A stretch of 38,063 nucleotides of DNA. Origin: Elysia marginata (taxonomy: Eukaryota > Mollusca > Gastropoda > Plakobranchidae). A program made the translations under genes and the position numbers. The notes beneath the pieces were generated by a model, which saw only the letters and a program-made list of their open reading frames with translations, made no database searches and was not told the DNA's origin. Location: the NCBI GenBank assembly GCA_019649035.1, contig BMAT01005807.1:60884-98946 (forward strand), read 5' to 3'. This document shows positions 10,941 to 21,800 of the stretch, in pieces (the stretch's first letter is position 1; every line of letters begins with the position of its first letter).

Positions 10941-11855
10941 TGATTATCATATAGAAAATAGTTCTACAAACAACACATGTTTAGGATTTATTGTATTCAG
11001 AAGCTAAGATTTAAAAATATTCAACCTCTTATCATGAAGTCCAGAATATATTTCATTTATCATGTTGTACCCTATTCCTACTTTTGTTCCTATTTTTATG
11101 ATTTGTTGCAGATTAGTTTCATTTAGATCCCATGGTTAAAATTTGCATGTTATTCTTGGCTATTATTGTTTTTAATACACGCAGTTTTTCTTGCATACCA
11201 CATTTAAGATTTAACAAAAAAAACTTCTACTGTGTTGAAAACAAATAATCGAAGAAATAAATCAAACTGGAACGAGAAAAACAAATATAATCACCGAACT
11301 GTTTAATATACGCGGCATATAAGGCGTGTGGCCCAAGAACTGATCTAGCCTCAATGCAGCAGAGTATTTAGATGTTTACATCTACGAACACAACAACACG
11401 TTGGGCCATTTTCAGTATAACCTTCAAACACATCCAGAAAGCGATGGCGTTTCTTACTGTTCGACTCGTGTGTAGGCAATCATGACCAACTTAAAGTACT
11501 CAGGTGCAAGACAAGTGGTTTCCTTCCTTGTTCATCGCCAACACTGTTTATGTTGGTAAGTCCAGAAACTATGGAGAAAGACGTTTTCACCTCCCGGTTA
11601 AATGCAAAGGTCAATGCTACGTAAAACCGAATTATTGAAAATATTACAAACGGGAGCGCGGTTGCTTCTCGCTTATCTAATTAACAAATCATTGGGATTG
11701 GTTTAGAAAACTTCCGCCCTCAGTTTTCTTTATCCTTCATTTCTATTTTCAGGCACAGAGGAAAAATAGCAAATAATTGCATAATTCGCTTTTAAATTTC
11801 AGTCCTTTCTAGAAATGGTCAGTCAAACAGGCTGGTTCATCGAAAGAAGACCCCA
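10941..11855. other. No recognisable gene
   Basis: AT-rich with a GC-richer stretch at 11320-11680. On the plus strand that stretch ends in a donor-like TTGGTAAGT near 11555, but the frames through it are short and I cannot support an exon. Confidence 0.35.
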
Positions 11856-11895
11856 TCCCCCCTCCCCCCCTAAAAAAAAAAATAATAATAATAAA
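11856..11895 (+). repeat. Low-complexity C-run, A-run and (AAT)n tract
   Basis: Runs of C, then A, then AAT units lie immediately upstream of the SINE head at 11927. Confidence 0.8.
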
Positions 11896-11926
11896 GCGTC
11901 CGTGACAGCCCATCACCGACATTTGA

Positions 11927-12009
11927 GGGGCAGCGTGACAGAGTGGCAGAATGGTTAGCGCGTCGGACTTGAGATCTGGAGGTCGCGAGTTCGATTCCCT
12001 GCCATGTCA
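11927..12009 (+). repeat. tRNA-derived SINE head, copy B
   Basis: Plus-strand tRNA-like promoter with A box TGGTTAGCGCG (within 11944-11962) and a perfect B box GTTCGATTCCC (11989-11999). It matches the head of the 6721-7013 element, including GCGCGTCGGACT and GCCATGTC, but carries a small internal duplication (ACAGAGTGGCAGAATGG) before the A box. The body seen in copies A and C is absent. Instead it joins AATAATAATAAAAT and the hairpin-bearing repeat at 12010-12500. Confidence 0.8.
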
Positions 12010-12510
12010 TAATAATAAAATATATTGAATTTATATACCGCATATCCATAACAATTGAGTTTGCTCTATGCGGTTCACAAATGCTAATAAATACAATGAT
12101 ATTCACGACAACATAAGTACATTTAAGTTTATCTAACGTGACAAATCAAAAGGAGTTACAGGTTTAAAATGTATACCTAGAAATATGCTTGCAGAAAAAG
12201 ATAGTGTTTTAACTGTTTCTTAAACAGTTCTATTGATTTAGCTTCCATGTTGCAATTGCCTTAGGAAATTAATTTACCCTAACTTACCTCAGTCCACCTA
12301 CCTGATGAGTACTGGCAAATTTGTGGAATGTTAGTTTTTGAGCGCCTAAATATTATAGGCTGCCGCACTGTAATGCTCTGAAATATGAGTTGAATTTGCT
12401 CTGGTGTGTATAAGACTGCTGGGGTAAATATATAAAGCCATGAGCCTGTCTTCGGCGGTGGAAGACTCGAAACATATTTATTTATTTCAATATAGCTTAA
12501 AAACATTCAA
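12010..12510 (+). repeat. Interspersed repeat with ACCGCATA/TATGCGGT hairpin
   Basis: Follows directly on SINE head B. Near its start is an exact 8-bp inverted repeat, ACCGCATA (12037-12044) and TATGCGGT (12067-12074), separated by 22 bases. The remainder looks non-coding, and an open minus-strand frame at 12279-12506 has no domain signal. The start (ATTTATATACCGC and CTCTATGCGGTTCACAAA) resembles a terminal box found in animal interspersed repeats; that is from memory, and I cannot name the family. Confidence 0.4.
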
Positions 12511-12629
12511 AAAGTACAAGCTGCGACTTTTTATTGACAACGGAGAAGTTAACATTGTTCACGATTATATAGTATTATATTGTATCTTGGTATCATCATA
12601 ACATTTCACTAAATCAGAACTTGCATGCA

Positions 12630-13035
12630 GAAAGTACCATTAGACAGATCTAAGAAAACTGAGTCCCTTTTACGTTTGGCCGTAGCCTGTTACGCTTCTT
12701 CAATTAAACAATAATCGAGGGTATCATCAGTTTTGGTGTGCTGGGGCGGACACACAGGAAAGCAAGAAATCTCAAATAGATATATTGATAAAACGAGCTG
12801 AGAAAACCGCTAGAAATGCTGAGATATTACTACTTTGAACTGTTATATATTTTTACCTTTCAGAAAAAGATACTGTCCATTAAAAGAGACCCATCTCATC
12901 CGTTACTCAATCAAATAGAATACAGCCCAGGACTAGGAACCTTTAAACTTATAATCATCAAATGTAAACAAGAACAGTATTGCAAATCCTTCTTGCCTAA
13001 TGCAATGTCGATAATTATTATGACTTATTTACCTT
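12630..13035 (+). pseudogene. LINE reverse transcriptase C-terminal fragment
   Basis: Plus-strand frames 12816-13037 and upstream show the conserved C-terminal tail of a CR1/Jockey-type LINE ORF2. The block KRDPSHPL (about 12881-12905) is followed by GLGTFKLI and CKSFLPNAM (about 12985-13005), in the order and spacing of the family's DPSHPL...SGRR...SF.P.AI pattern. Upstream, in shifted frames with stops, TIIEGIISF and CWGGHTGK match the preceding conserved region. It lies on the opposite strand to the other LINE remnants and is of a different type from the 1-2420 element. No 3' tail or target duplication was identified. Confidence 0.6.
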
Positions 13036-14189
13036 GAGTACATGAATCAAGTAAGGTAAGAATGAGAGAAAAAAGATTTCGATTCATACTCCAAACTTCC
13101 TAGTGTAAAAGTTGAACATCTATACCAAGCTGGAGATATGTCGAGCCGCTTTATCTTTTCTTCAAGACATGCACACCGGTAAAGTTTAGATTTATGCAAT
13201 GATAAAACAGACTATCTAACATAGTCTGAAAATGTCTTTGTTTCTTCCGACTGCCGAATTTTGGGCCAGACCCTTTAAAGTAAAAAAAAAAGAAAGAATA
13301 ATAAACTCCGCTTTATACAGCCGACTATACGAGTAGCCTTATCAGAATTATAAATCAGCTAACCTTCTCTCGGCATTATTTTAGTCTTATTATTTTTTCC
13401 TTGATTGTATTTCAAGACTCACATTTAATGCCAGTCAATCCGCTATTTTTACTCAGTCTGTATGACAATGTAAGTGATTTTTCTTTCTGTTTAAAACTTG
13501 ATAATTTATTTTACATTAACGAACATAAAGACTTTGTTATTTAATATATTTTTTTCCAAACATCAAGTTTGCTTTTTCATTTTTACAAAGATTCAATGAG
13601 AGCGTATTAAATTGTGCATTCGGCAATCATAAGCTTTTACTATAACTCTTCCATTTTTTAAAATTACAGATAAAAAGCAAGTATGCGAATGGCTTAACAA
13701 AAACCATGTAGTAAATATGAATAGCGAACACCAGGCTGGACGGGTCAAACGTCTTTATTCAACCGTCATACTGCAAAGCATACAACAACTTACATTGCAA
13801 TAAACTTTAAAACTGACAAAATATTTTTAAAAAATCATTCTAAGGAGACATAAAATAAAAAAGAAAATAAAGTCATAGAGTAACTTAGTATAATTATCAT
13901 CACACGAACTCGCCCGCCACGAATATACACACTCACACACACCATCACGCACGCTCACGCATTGAGGTATAATCTAAGTATAGTAACAGATAAGAAGAGG
14001 TAGAGAGCAATGAAAAATAAAGTTAGGCGAAAAGAGAGAAAAGGATTAGAGATAAGATAAAGTAGCAAGAATACAAAAATTGCACAAAAATAAGGAATCT
14101 AACCAGTGCATGGTAAAGTCACTCACTAACTCAGTCATTAGTGAGTAGGCCTACAGAACGCACTGATTATGTAACAAGAATTACAACTC
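13036..14189. other. No recognisable gene; possible LTR remnant at its end
   Basis: AT-rich. A short CA-rich stretch lies at 13927-13960. On the minus strand, AATAAAGAC at about 13750-13758 sits in a GC-richer patch (13725-13780), which could be an LTR remnant of the BEL/Pao-like relic to its right. No second LTR copy was found, so this is weak. Confidence 0.3.
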
Positions 14190-15225
14190 CTGAAAACACA
14201 CGAGCGAATTTAGCGAATCTATATTTATGGGGCTTTGGGTAGTTTCTTGTTATTTGTTCTTGTTGCAAACATTTAAAGCACCGATTATTTGCCTTAATGA
14301 AGCTTTTTCGTTCTAAATTTCCACTAACAAACGTGACACAAGTGAGGAGATGGTGATCAGATGAGGTGCAGAAAACAATTCTTCGTTTTTGTGGAAGAAG
14401 GTTCGGTGGAAGTGGTAAGAACGTGATGGCCTGCTTCTCTAGTTGCTGTGGTTTCTTTGTTGATGTTCTGATTTATTACAGGGTCATTAGCCAGCTCTGA
14501 TTCTTCACGAACGAATTTAGGAAATTCTTCAAAGTTAGGATATCGCCCTTTTGCTTCTTTTGTCTTAAGGCAGGATCAACGCCAACGGTTGTTCATCCAG
14601 TCGAGAAGCTCGCTGGATACATTTCTTATTTCACGCATGTCATTGAGCAAGTTAAGATCAGCGTGACATCTAACACGTTCTGACATTGATGTAAGAAGTC
14701 AAACAGACGTTGAAACTCCTCGCGATTTTTGGAATAAACCCTGGGCCATGGCTCTAGCTTTTTTTGTATTACCGAAATCGTTTCTCCAAAATCTGCCTCG
14801 CCTGTGCGTACGGTACCCCTTATCGCTGCGAATGGAAAGGCATCCCTTCACTGCTTCTTTTGCCTCCCCGCCTATGTACCTGGTCAGAAAATGGACCTTT
14901 TATTCCACCAGAATACCCTTCCTTTCGAATAAAGCTTTTAAAGCACACAGTCCGAACAGTTCATGGGGTTTCTTGTGAATAGAGAGGGCTCTGGTAGGCC
15001 TACTGGTTGACATCTTGCGTTAAAGCCCTGGCAGGGCTCAGCAATCCTTGCCCTGAAGAAATTTCATAAGCATGTTTGACAGCAACCGGGACATCGATCT
15101 GCGGCAAGTGATCTGAGGGTTTTTGACTAGAAAGAGCATCTTGGTAGTCCTTAGAACAGAGGCGAAGAGGTTTGATAGCGTGTTGCCAGTTACCTGTCTT
15201 TGGTTGGTCTGAGCTCAAACAGAGG
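14190..15225 (-). pseudogene. BEL/Pao-like retrotransposon gag relic
   Basis: A GC-richer block whose minus-strand frames, broken by shifts and stops, preserve gag features of BEL/Pao elements (the DUF1759-type region). From right to left there is a helical region with FGNTKKARAMAQGL-like and REEFQRLFDFLHQCQN segments (about 14680-14770), then NLLNDMREIRNVSSELLDWM (about 14600-14660), then FEEFPKFVREESELANDPV (about 14485-14545). A cysteine/histidine stretch follows (FCTSSDHHLLTC about 14340-14375, and NRCFKCL about 14270-14290), where the family has its zinc-knuckle-like motif. The N-terminal part probably includes the open frame 15000-15218. No protease, RT or integrase remnant is seen to the left, so the copy is truncated and dead. 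Confidence 0.6.
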
Positions 15226-16254
15226 GAGGCAGAGGGTGGTGTTGTGTAAAATTACACGAATACAACTTTACCAGAGAGAAAAAAATTCGCAAAAATATAG
15301 AGTTTCATTGACTATTTATCTCATACCGAGAGTTTGAAAAGGGGAAATGGAGAGGGGAAGTATCTAAGGAAGTATAGATCTGGGTATAGGAAGAGGCGTA
15401 GATGAAAGGTACAGAAGTAAAAGGGTGGTGTAAGTACTGTTCTTCAAATACATGTAGATTAAAGACAACAGATAACTTAACTCAAAACTCATGCGTAGAG
15501 CACAAGAGGAGAAAACAAACATTGTGTTACAAACTCTGCTAAATGTTAAGATCGCAATGATAGTTAATACTCAGCTATTCAGCCAGTATTAATTTATTGC
15601 CTAAACATCATAACCGTATAAAGGGAAAAAAGAAAGGAAAGCCGAAAGAGTGGGAGAAGTTAAGGTAAAGTGAGGTTAGGCCTACTAGTGAAATACAAAT
15701 GTTTCTCTAGGACTTTCACATGACTACAGCTCCACCCCGACTACGACCACAAATAAAACAAATTAGAAAGGGAATAAAACCTAACAAAAACAAGTCAAGG
15801 AAACACTCATAAAAACTATTATAGGTCATAACAGTTTTGGCAAGTTTCAGATATAGAGACTCTAAGTGCAAAAACCAATCGATCTAGAGCTATCTGATTG
15901 GATAGAAAATAATTACAGATTAAAAAAAAATTGCTTGAATTAAATTCATATTTCCATTAGCTTACCCTCTATCATTCATACCCAGTGATATATAGTATAC
16001 ATAATTATCACTGTTCATACCTTTAATCTTTCAATCCTCTATCATTCAAGACGTCTTCGCCACGTTGAAGGGAAGCTACTCCCCAAATCTCAAGATTTCG
16101 ATTCACTGATTTTGGTTCTAAATGAGCATCTAAGTCTTGTTTGGCTCAATATTTAATAAGAATTAAAACTGATACAAAATTATTTGACCTTTTTTTTAAT
16201 AGCTCTAGATTACAGACCCGCAATTCATCGGGGAGATTTTGGACATAATTGCCT
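15226..16254. other. No recognisable gene
   Basis: AT-rich intergenic DNA. No LTR pair could be recognised by eye around the BEL/Pao relic. Confidence 0.4.
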
Positions 16255-16670
16255 TTGTCACCCCCGGACCTAGCTAGATGTAGATTAGATCTCTAGTGCT
16301 AGATTCTTGAACGAATGTCACGATTTGCATCTGTGGTGAACCCCAAACATCTCCAGGATTTTTTCTGCACTCTATCGTGTTGGAAAGGTTTGTTAATTTC
16401 TTGAAAGCTTGCCATAAAATATTCTAAAAATCCAGATCTAATCATCGTATGATTTGATAGAATGAAGAATATAGATCTAGATTTCTAGATCTAGAGTCTC
16501 TGAGAGTAGATCTAGATCTTATCATCCTATATAACTAGACCGCTGTGGGTGAGAGATCAGGTTAGTGACTGTATCAGGCGATGAATTGCTCGAGAAATCT
16601 AGATCTAGAGATCAAGGTACTGTAATTTTTTCTTCAAGTACAGAGGTTAGATCTATAGATACAGATCTGA
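16255..16670 (+). repeat. Cluster of self-complementary AGATCT/TAGATCTAGA motifs
   Basis: About ten AGATCT hexamers fall within roughly 400 bases (for example near 16287, 16437, 16473, 16485, 16508, 16514, 16600, 16649 and 16662), often extended to TAGATCTAGA. A random hexamer is expected about once in 4 kb. Single copies of the extended motif occur elsewhere (about 4839, 7998 and 24766). It looks like a decayed simple repeat with a TCTAGA/AGATCT core. Confidence 0.6.
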
Positions 16671-17084
16671 ATTTGGGTTGACCAGCTAACCAAGTGCTGT
16701 GTTACAGTGTGTAGTGTCTCTCTGGTAGACGACTTTGTTCTTACTACTAGAGGCCGAATTCAGTACCCTTGAAGACCACCCCCCCCCCCCTTTAGAGACG
16801 ATTCATTTAGAATTTTGAAAAATTAAAGGGTGTTGCACAAAAATTCACAAAACTTTTTTGTTTTTTCAACAAACTACAAATCCATGTACCAATGGAATTG
16901 GAAAAGGAAATTTAAACAGATATACCACCAACCTGTTTTCTTTATAAATGCTTGTCAATGTCAGTGTGTTTATTTTTTTGGCTGTGGGGCTGACTGAGCA
17001 TTGCCTATAAATTTTCAATGTGTTCTAATGTACAACCTTGTAGTTGTATTGGCTGAATTTATACTTGAATTGAATTGAAATGGG
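16671..17084. other. No recognisable gene
   Basis: Contains a poly(C) run (about 16780-16791) and otherwise AT-rich sequence. It could include the promoter or a 5' untranslated exon of the MacroD gene, but no element can be assigned. Confidence 0.3.
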
Positions 17085-18165
17085 TGTAGGTGTCAAAGAG
17101 CCTTGGCAGATTTTCCTCTGTGACACAGAGGGACACAGAGCACTTCTTGCACTGATATAGGGCCAGGCAGTTTGCTTTCTTTTGTATAGACCTCGACACT
17201 GCTATATATTCACTTTGTCATCTACTCCAAAGCACACATTTTCTCAGGGTGCTGCTGCTTTGCTCCAGGCTTTGCAACTTTATGGTGTATGACTATGATG
17301 TCTTTGTAAGATGTTTGCAGATTTTCTTCCAGGTTTTCAGGGCCCTGGATAATCAGAGCTCCCCAAAAAAGATTCCTGGCAATTTCCATTCTGAATTCAT
17401 AGTGGGAGAGAGGTTTGGCTAAGTACTGTTTCATCAATACAGAATGTACGCGTTGCACCAAGAGTCTCTCTAATAAAGCAAAAATTTTCTCCACCATTTC
17501 ACTGATTTTCTGACAAATTAATAGTTCTTGAGATTTTTACCAGATACATCAACCCCGCCCATATATATCCTTTAAATTTATAATCAACTGTAGACACACT
17601 CTGGCTTAAATACATTCACTTTCACCTATTTTTGCTATTTCCACGTGTGTAGCTGAGTGAATAAGTACTGAGCACATGCATCCCGTTTGTTATGATACCT
17701 CAGTCATAGGTGCAAGTTACTCTGTTGTTGATGAAAAAGATAGTGTCACCCTGAGCTCTTTACATTGGCATTGTTTTACTGCTTCTGGAACATCTGTGAT
17801 TAGTTCTCAAAGACCCACAGGCCCCTTTCCCTCGAATATGAAGTTCTTCGAAAAGTTCAGAGCTGAGTTAATAACTATTTAAATTATGTGATGGCCCTAA
17901 AGACCACAAAAGCCAATAGTCCAATTACAGTTTTAGTTGTGACTCCACAGTATTCTGATTAGTCTGCTAGCTCATGGTAAGTCTGCAGAATTTCAATGCC
18001 AGTTTAAACACTCATTCCAAGAACATGCAGTACCCGGATTCAGCTTTGCAAGCCTCATAAATCTTTATTATATCCCAAATTTTGTTGGTTAGCTTGATTG
18101 TAAGTTCTAAACCTCAATCTCCCTTTCCTTTCGAGGGGCATGTTAACATGATTTATATAGTTTCA
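17085..18165 (-). pseudogene. Strongly decayed piggyBac-type transposase
   Basis: Minus-strand reading, with several frameshifts and stops, recovers piggyBac DDE domain blocks in order. From right to left these are GRLRFRTYNQ (about 18100-18140), AESGYCMFLE (about 18010-18040), GPSHNLNSY and SELFEELHIRGKGACGSLR (about 17800-17905), a segment resembling the family's WKD..DVT.LST block (about 17660-17700), then PLSHYEFRMEIARNLF in the open frame 17222-17497, and a cysteine-rich tail CLALYQCKKCSVSLC (about 17130-17180). The catalytic aspartate expected in the DNFYTS-like block is lost. It is clearly older than the copy at 22756-24551. It lies just upstream of the first recognised MacroD exon. 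Confidence 0.6.
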
Positions 18166-18560
18166 ATTTTTGTGCTCTAGTCTGAGGACCGAAGTGAAGG
18201 AATGTTCCATTGCCCTATTTAAGTTTATGTAACAAGTTAATCTTAAGACAGCTGCCAAAACCATAAAAAGAAGTTTTAATAGGAGAAATTTTCTATTCAT
18301 TTTACTCTCAAAGATAGTGCATGCTTGATTTTAATTACCTAGATTTCTTCACAATTACTTAACAAGTTAAGATCTTAGTCAGTTGCCTTACTGCTCAAGG
18401 TAAAACATAAGTGCTCGCCGTCCATCCTGATCAGGATAAATTCTGGACTTAAATTAAAAATTGATTTGACCTTGTAGTTGTACACATAAATACTTATTCA
18501 AGGTATATAACCTTTGAACCTTATCAACTGCATTAAAATGCAGTTCTTATTCATTTTCAG
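18166..18560. other. Upstream region or intron before the first recognised MacroD exon
   Basis: AT-rich. It ends in a polypyrimidine-AG (TTATTCATTTTCAG, AG at 18559-18560) that looks like a splice acceptor, so an earlier MacroD exon probably lies to the left. I could not identify it. Confidence 0.4.
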
Positions 18561-18604
18561 GACTCTGCAGTTCATATAGGCCTCAAGACGTTACATCAAG
18601 AAAT
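18561..18604 (+). other. 5' part of MacroD exon 1, untranslated or upstream coding
   Basis: Follows an acceptor-like TTTTCAG and stays open in the frame of the ATG at 18605, reading LCSSYRPQDVTSRN before the Met. It is either 5' UTR spliced from an upstream exon, or coding with the true start further left. Transcript evidence would decide. Confidence 0.45.
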
Positions 18605-18806
18605 ATGGCATCAGCAACTGACCAAACTGATGAAATCTCAAAGAAAGTTGACAAAGTTGACAAAGTTAAGGATGAGAAAGCAGGAGAAGCAAATGCGAAG
18701 AAAGGACAAGCTGAAAATGCTGAGGGATCAAGCCCATCCAAGTATGTGACACGAGGGAGCAGTACCTTGCGCCAGACAAAAGAAGAGGAAGTGAAGAAAA
18801 TAAAAG
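18605..18806 (+). CDS. MacroD exon 1 (residues 1-67)
   Basis: Starts at ATG 18605 and reads [20 protein letters not shown] onward, a low-complexity Lys/Glu/Asp/Ala-rich segment. Ends AAAAG with donor GTATTA; one base is carried to exon 2. No domain lies in this exon. Confidence 0.85.
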
Positions 18807-21800
18807 GTATTATAATATAAATGAATTTTGCAGGTTTGTGCAAGTTACCTATATAGCAGCACCTATAGCTGTAAAGAAATTGATTTTTCTAGACATCTTT
18901 ATCGACACAATGATGCCAGAGGTACCATAATATATATTTAGGCTTTCAATAGTTTAGGAGTGAGATAAAATATTTATGTTACCATGCTGTGTTGGCAAAG
19001 AGAAAAAAGTGTTAAGACCCTTTCCACTGACTTACTATTTTTTCTTCAAACTTTTGTTTCCTAGCGGGCTATTGATGAAAGGTTGCTTGCATCACCAGAG
19101 AGTCCCACATTCTCTAATTCCCAGCTCTTGATTTTTTTTTGTAATTTTAGTGCTATTGATGCCCGGTATATAATTAATTGTATCAAATTAGTTGTGAATA
19201 GTAGTAATATAGTTAGTGACAGATTTGACAGTAGCTGGCTATTACCTGAACATAGCGTTGGCTGCACAAATTAACATAGCTTGGGCAAGATTTATTCACA
19301 GCAGAAACATTTCTGAATGCCAAAAGAAAAGGAAAAATTTAAGCAGACAAATTCCAACTCATTAGAGAGTTACCTTTTGCTACTACATATGTCTTCCATT
19401 GTGTCCAAATAAGTCGTAAGTCGAAAGGCCTAGTTTTGAGATATAGGCTTTCAAAGTTAAGTGAGTAGTCAGAAGTAAATTTTTTTTTATTTCAGATATT
19501 GAAAGTAAAACCATTTCTAAACAGTTTTCACACCTGATTCAGCTTGAATTTAATGTTCTGTGTGTTTGATTTTAATTGGTATGGTTGCTTAGACCTCTAC
19601 ACCTGTATTGCAGTCTAAACTTTAAATGCTATTTTCTCCCCTTTCTTAAATTTCATAAAATGTTACCCTGCCGACTTCAAACAGTTATAACTTACTACAG
19701 AAGCATGATAGAGCTTTTCTGTCTGTTTTATTTGAAAGTAGAGAAAATAAGCTTTTCTTTGATACGGTCAATATCTGACTATCTTCCAATTTCGACTTAA
19801 GACTCATTTGGGCTGGTTGCAAGACATATAAATGAAGTATCAAACATTAATTTTATTTTATGTTAAAGTTTTTTTCTTCATATCAATAATCAACAGATAA
19901 ATTTCTGAAAATGAAAAAGGCAGACAAAAGAAAGCTCTACAGGTGTGGAGAAGACTACACAACATTGGATGATGTAGAGAATTGGCCACAACACTTCAGC
20001 AAGAAGCTTGCTGAGGATGAGATGATGTCAAAATGGTGGAAAGGTATAATGCAGGTTTTAGGGAACTTATTTGTTTAGTGTTAAGACCATATGCACTAGA
20101 AATAAATTGCCAGGTCACAGGGTATCTGTAATCTTAGAAATAACAATAAATTATTTTTTATACTTCAGTTTAAAGTATTTCAATAACCTGGATGAAATCA
20201 TCAGGACCAACGTAATTTCTGATTAATTTTTGTTTGAACAAGTTGACTTTCAGTAACCCAAAAATATCGTATGAACAGATCATGTTGAGACTGCTTCAAG
20301 AGATTGATTTAAGTATTTCATATTACATGCCTCAGTAAGAAATATTCATTCTATAAGCATCATCTTTCTAAATACAATATTTTGAGGTCCAGTAGATCTA
20401 AAGAATTTCTAGGAACTACCAAAAATGGTGTAAACAAATTTTCGTCCATCTAGGTTAAAGGCTAAAAGAAAGCCCTTGGGGCACCAAAAACTTTTTTGTG
20501 TAAAATCAGAATTTTGTTTTATTCAGATTTAATTTAAAGAGTTCCACTGTATTTTTATAGTCTCCACTGAATCTATTTTTACATCTACATTTTTGCACAT
20601 ATTAATATCAACAAAATATGCTTTTCCTATATTATAAATATAATTATGCCACCATAATGTTAGTTATCATGGGGTGTGAGGGCTGAGAAAATCCTTAAAG
20701 GAGCCATTGTTTTAAATTCATAATGGTTCTCAATCTCAGTTTTAGAGGAAGATCTAGTTTTAAAATGCCCTGCACCTTGAGGTAGAATGATTCAAACTGT
20801 TTTGTAACCTTTGAAGCTATAGTACTGGACTATCTTTTTTTAAAACTCTGTAAAATTTTTGATTGTGGTACTCCAGATGCCATCAGCTTGCCTTTAAGTT
20901 TGCTCCCTAGGTTAAAGGACATAAACTCGTTAAACTATCTAACTAATGCTTCCAAAAGTAACAAAAAAAAAAATAAATTGTATAAGAAGATGGAAAAAAC
21001 TCTAGTTAAAGATTTAGTTTTTTTTATTAAGATTTTAGCTAACAGCTTGAATTGGTTTTCAAAAAAGCACTTCAAAGTCAAAACCTTCTACATCCAGACA
21101 CTTTTGGCATTACAACGTAAGATCCATTACAAAAAGAGGGTTACGTGTTAAACAGTAGAATTTAGATGTAGATCATTAAGGTACTAAAATTATAGAAATT
21201 ACCATCATTGATACTAGTGCCTGTTGTACCTTCTAAATAGATTTAAAAGCATTTTCATTTTGTGTATGCCTTGATAAAACAAGAATTCATAGAGAAAATT
21301 GAAAAGAATTGGTGAAAAACAATCATTTTTACAACGTGTATTTAAAAGATTGACTGTAATTCTGTGCAGAGCTGTGAATGAAAATAATAAAGATTGTAAG
21401 CAGCTTCTCAGAATACCTGCTCGTCAACTTTATCAGTTGTGAATGTGCACACTGCCTTATAGTAGGTTATATTTCAGAGGATTTGCGATATGACTTTCTC
21501 CAAATTTCACTTACTTGAACTGCAAGCTGTTGAGTTACTTTTGTGAAAGTTTTTTGTTGAAACCTTAACATTAGTTTTTTTCTCTTTACAGTGAATGAGA
21601 AAAATGTGGCAGCAGACGTTAACGATCAGCTTAACAGTAAATTGTCGTTGTTTTGTGGGGATATCACAACGCTTGAAATTGATGCTATTGCCAATGCTGC
21701 TAATGAATCATTGCTTGGTGGAGGTGGAGGTAATTTGGTTTGAGAAGTTACCAAAGCTTGACTTTAATAGACCAGGACTTTTTATTAACAACAGCCAATT

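Noticed and set aside
14748..14982. Two overlapping plus-strand open frames
   Set aside because: The coding signal of this block is on the minus strand (BEL/Pao-like gag blocks); the plus frames show no domain.
20888..21151. 87-codon plus-strand frame inside MacroD intron 2
   Set aside because: Lys/Leu/Phe-rich as expected for AT-rich DNA, with no splice support and no domain.
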